DNA of 34,841 nt. Source: Chromobacterium sphagni. GTDB taxonomy: Bacteria; Pseudomonadota; Gammaproteobacteria; Burkholderiales; Chromobacteriaceae. Within the stretch, counting starts at the first letter, position 1, and each line of letters begins with the position of its first letter. The notes beneath the pieces were generated by a model that was not told the origin of the DNA, searched no databases, and saw only the letters and a list, made by a program, of their open reading frames with translations. The position numbers and the translations under genes are program-made. Where the stretch lies: NCBI RefSeq assembly GCF_001855555.1, contig NZ_MKCT01000025.1:1-34841 (forward strand), given 5' to 3'. Shown in pieces: positions 33,727 through 34,841 of the stretch.

Positions 33727-34841
33727 ATGAACGACAAGAATCATTCCAAGACACTGGCGCCGGACCATACTCCGGCCGCCGCAGGCCACAAGAACGGCAA
33801 CACGTCGATGTTCGACCCGGCGCTGGTCAAACCGGCCATCGTCGACTCCTTCAAGAAGTTGTCGCCGCGCACCCAATGGCGCAACCCGGTGATGTTCGTG
33901 GTTTACGTGGGCAGCATCCTCACCACCGCGCTGTGGCTGCAGTCGCTGGCCGGCAAGGGCGAAGCCTCCTCCGGCTTCATCCTGGGCGTGGCGCTGTGGT
34001 TGTGGTTCACCGTGCTGTTCGCCAACTTCGCCGAAGCGCTGGCGGAAGGCCGCAGCAAGGCCCAGGCCGCCAGCCTGCGCTCCGCCAAGAAGAACGTGGT
34101 GGCCAAGAAGCTGGCCGGCCCGCGTTATGACGCAGCCAAGACCGTCGTCGACGGCGCCAGCCTGAAAAAGAGCGACTACGTGCTGGTGGAAGCCGGCGAC
34201 GTGATCCCAGTGGACGGCGAAGTGGTCGAAGGCGTGGCCTCGGTGGACGAATCGGCGATCACCGGCGAATCCGCGCCGGTGATCCGCGAGTCCGGCGGCG
34301 ACTTCTCCTCGGTCACCGGCGGCACCCGCGTGCTGTCTGACTGGATCGTGGTGAAGATCACCGCCAATCCGGGCGAAACCTTCCTCGACCGCATGATCGC
34401 GATGGTGGAAGGCGCCAAGCGCCAGAAAACGCCGAACGAGATCGCGCTGACCATTCTGCTGGTGGCGCTGACCATCGTGTTCCTGATCGTCACCGTCACC
34501 CTGCTTCCCTTCTCGCTGTTCAGTGTGGACGCGGCCAAGGCCGGCTCGCCGATCAGCATCACCACCCTGGTGGCGCTGCTGGTCTGCCTGATACCGACCA
34601 CCATCGGCGGCCTGTTGTCCGCCATCGGCGTGGCCGGCATGAGCCGGATGATGGGCGCCAACGTGATCGCCACCTCCGGCCGCGCGGTGGAAGCCGCCGG
34701 CGACGTGGACGTGCTGCTCCTAGACAAGACCGGCACCATCACGCTGGGCAACCGCCAGGCATCCACCTTCATCCCGGCTCCGGGCGTGAGCGAGAAGGAC
34801 CTGGCCGACGCCGCCCAGCTGGCGTCGCTGGCCGACGAAAC
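33727..34841 (+). CDS. kdpB: Potassium-transporting P-type ATPase subunit KdpB (3' partial)
   Basis: The first 371 codons of the roughly 700-residue ATPase subunit. After a hydrophilic N-terminus of about 30 residues come [20 protein letters not shown], membrane helices 1-2, the actuator domain with TGES (in [13 protein letters not shown]), helices 3-4 with [17 protein letters not shown], and the phosphorylation site DKTGT with Asp about 333. The frame is open to the window end. The start lies 26 bp after the kdpA stop. kdpC and any kdpDE lie outside. Confidence 0.97.
   Translation, partial: MNDKNHSKTLAPDHTPAAAGHKNGNTSMFDPALVKPAIVDSFKKLSPRTQWRNPVMFVVYVGSILTTALWLQSLAGKGEASSGFILGVALWLWFTVLFANFAEALAEGRSKAQAASLRSAKKNVVAKKLAGPRYDAAKTVVDGASLKKSDYVLVEAGDVIPVDGEVVEGVASVDESAITGESAPVIRESGGDFSSVTGGTRVLSDWIVVKITANPGETFLDRMIAMVEGAKRQKTPNEIALTILLVALTIVFLIVTVTLLPFSLFSVDAAKAGSPISITTLVALLVCLIPTTIGGLLSAIGVAGMSRMMGANVIATSGRAVEAAGDVDVLLLDKTGTITLGNRQASTFIPAPGVSEKDLADAAQLASLADE

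Overview
The window looks like a chromosomal segment of a high-GC betaproteobacterium, most likely Chromobacterium or a close Neisseriales relative. That placement rests on protein character (RecA, RecR, DnaX, AlaS, NadE), on strong G/C preference at third codon positions and on gene order. No database search was possible, so the genus is an inference. Almost everything is ordinary chromosomal housekeeping DNA. I saw no phage, IS element, CRISPR array or plasmid function.

Layout. 1-2033: 3' part of a YdeP-type molybdopterin oxidoreductase. 2054-9843 (minus): a two-gene signalling operon, a REC-PAS-PAS-GGDEF-EAL protein followed by a 1764-residue CHASE/multi-PAS hybrid histidine kinase with two receivers and an HPt domain. 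10092-10888 (minus): a marR-type regulator overlapping the wreck of an EmrB-like efflux gene. 11495-12055: a histidine phosphatase. 12207-12443 (minus): two tandem tRNA-Ser(GGA) genes whose promoter lies inside the 3' end of the next gene. 12504-13658 (minus): a COG3146-type acyltransferase-like protein, divergent from nadE. 15449-17291: an uncharacterised lipoprotein, then lolA. 17338-18147 (minus): a class I methyltransferase with a long leader. 18452-21483 (minus): dnaX-ybaB-recR. 21569-23685 (minus): mltB-type transglycosylase and hrcA. 23844-28516: recA-recX-SRPBCC-alaS. 28633-30850: a GNAT acetyltransferase, an orphan periplasmic binding protein and a convergent TauE/SafE permease. 30929-31711: an A/T-richer, gene-poor stretch with one candidate 62-residue gene and the kdp control region. 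31712 to the end: a 30-residue membrane peptide gene, kdpF, kdpA and the 5' part of kdpB.

How the parts work together. The clearest functional units are replication/recombination (dnaX-ybaB-recR, recA-recX), osmotic and potassium homeostasis (kdp, with a recognisable KdpE-type box) and a membrane-sensing phosphorelay probably tied to cyclic-di-GMP. A lipoprotein is encoded just upstream of the lipoprotein carrier LolA. The observations I rate most worth checking are the regulator that has outlived its efflux pump, the tandem tRNAs differing at acceptor pair 7:66, the small membrane peptide overlapping kdpF, the unannotated 62-residue ORF, and the strong promoter with a roughly 230-nt leader before the methyltransferase. 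I did not find a convincing wholly new system.
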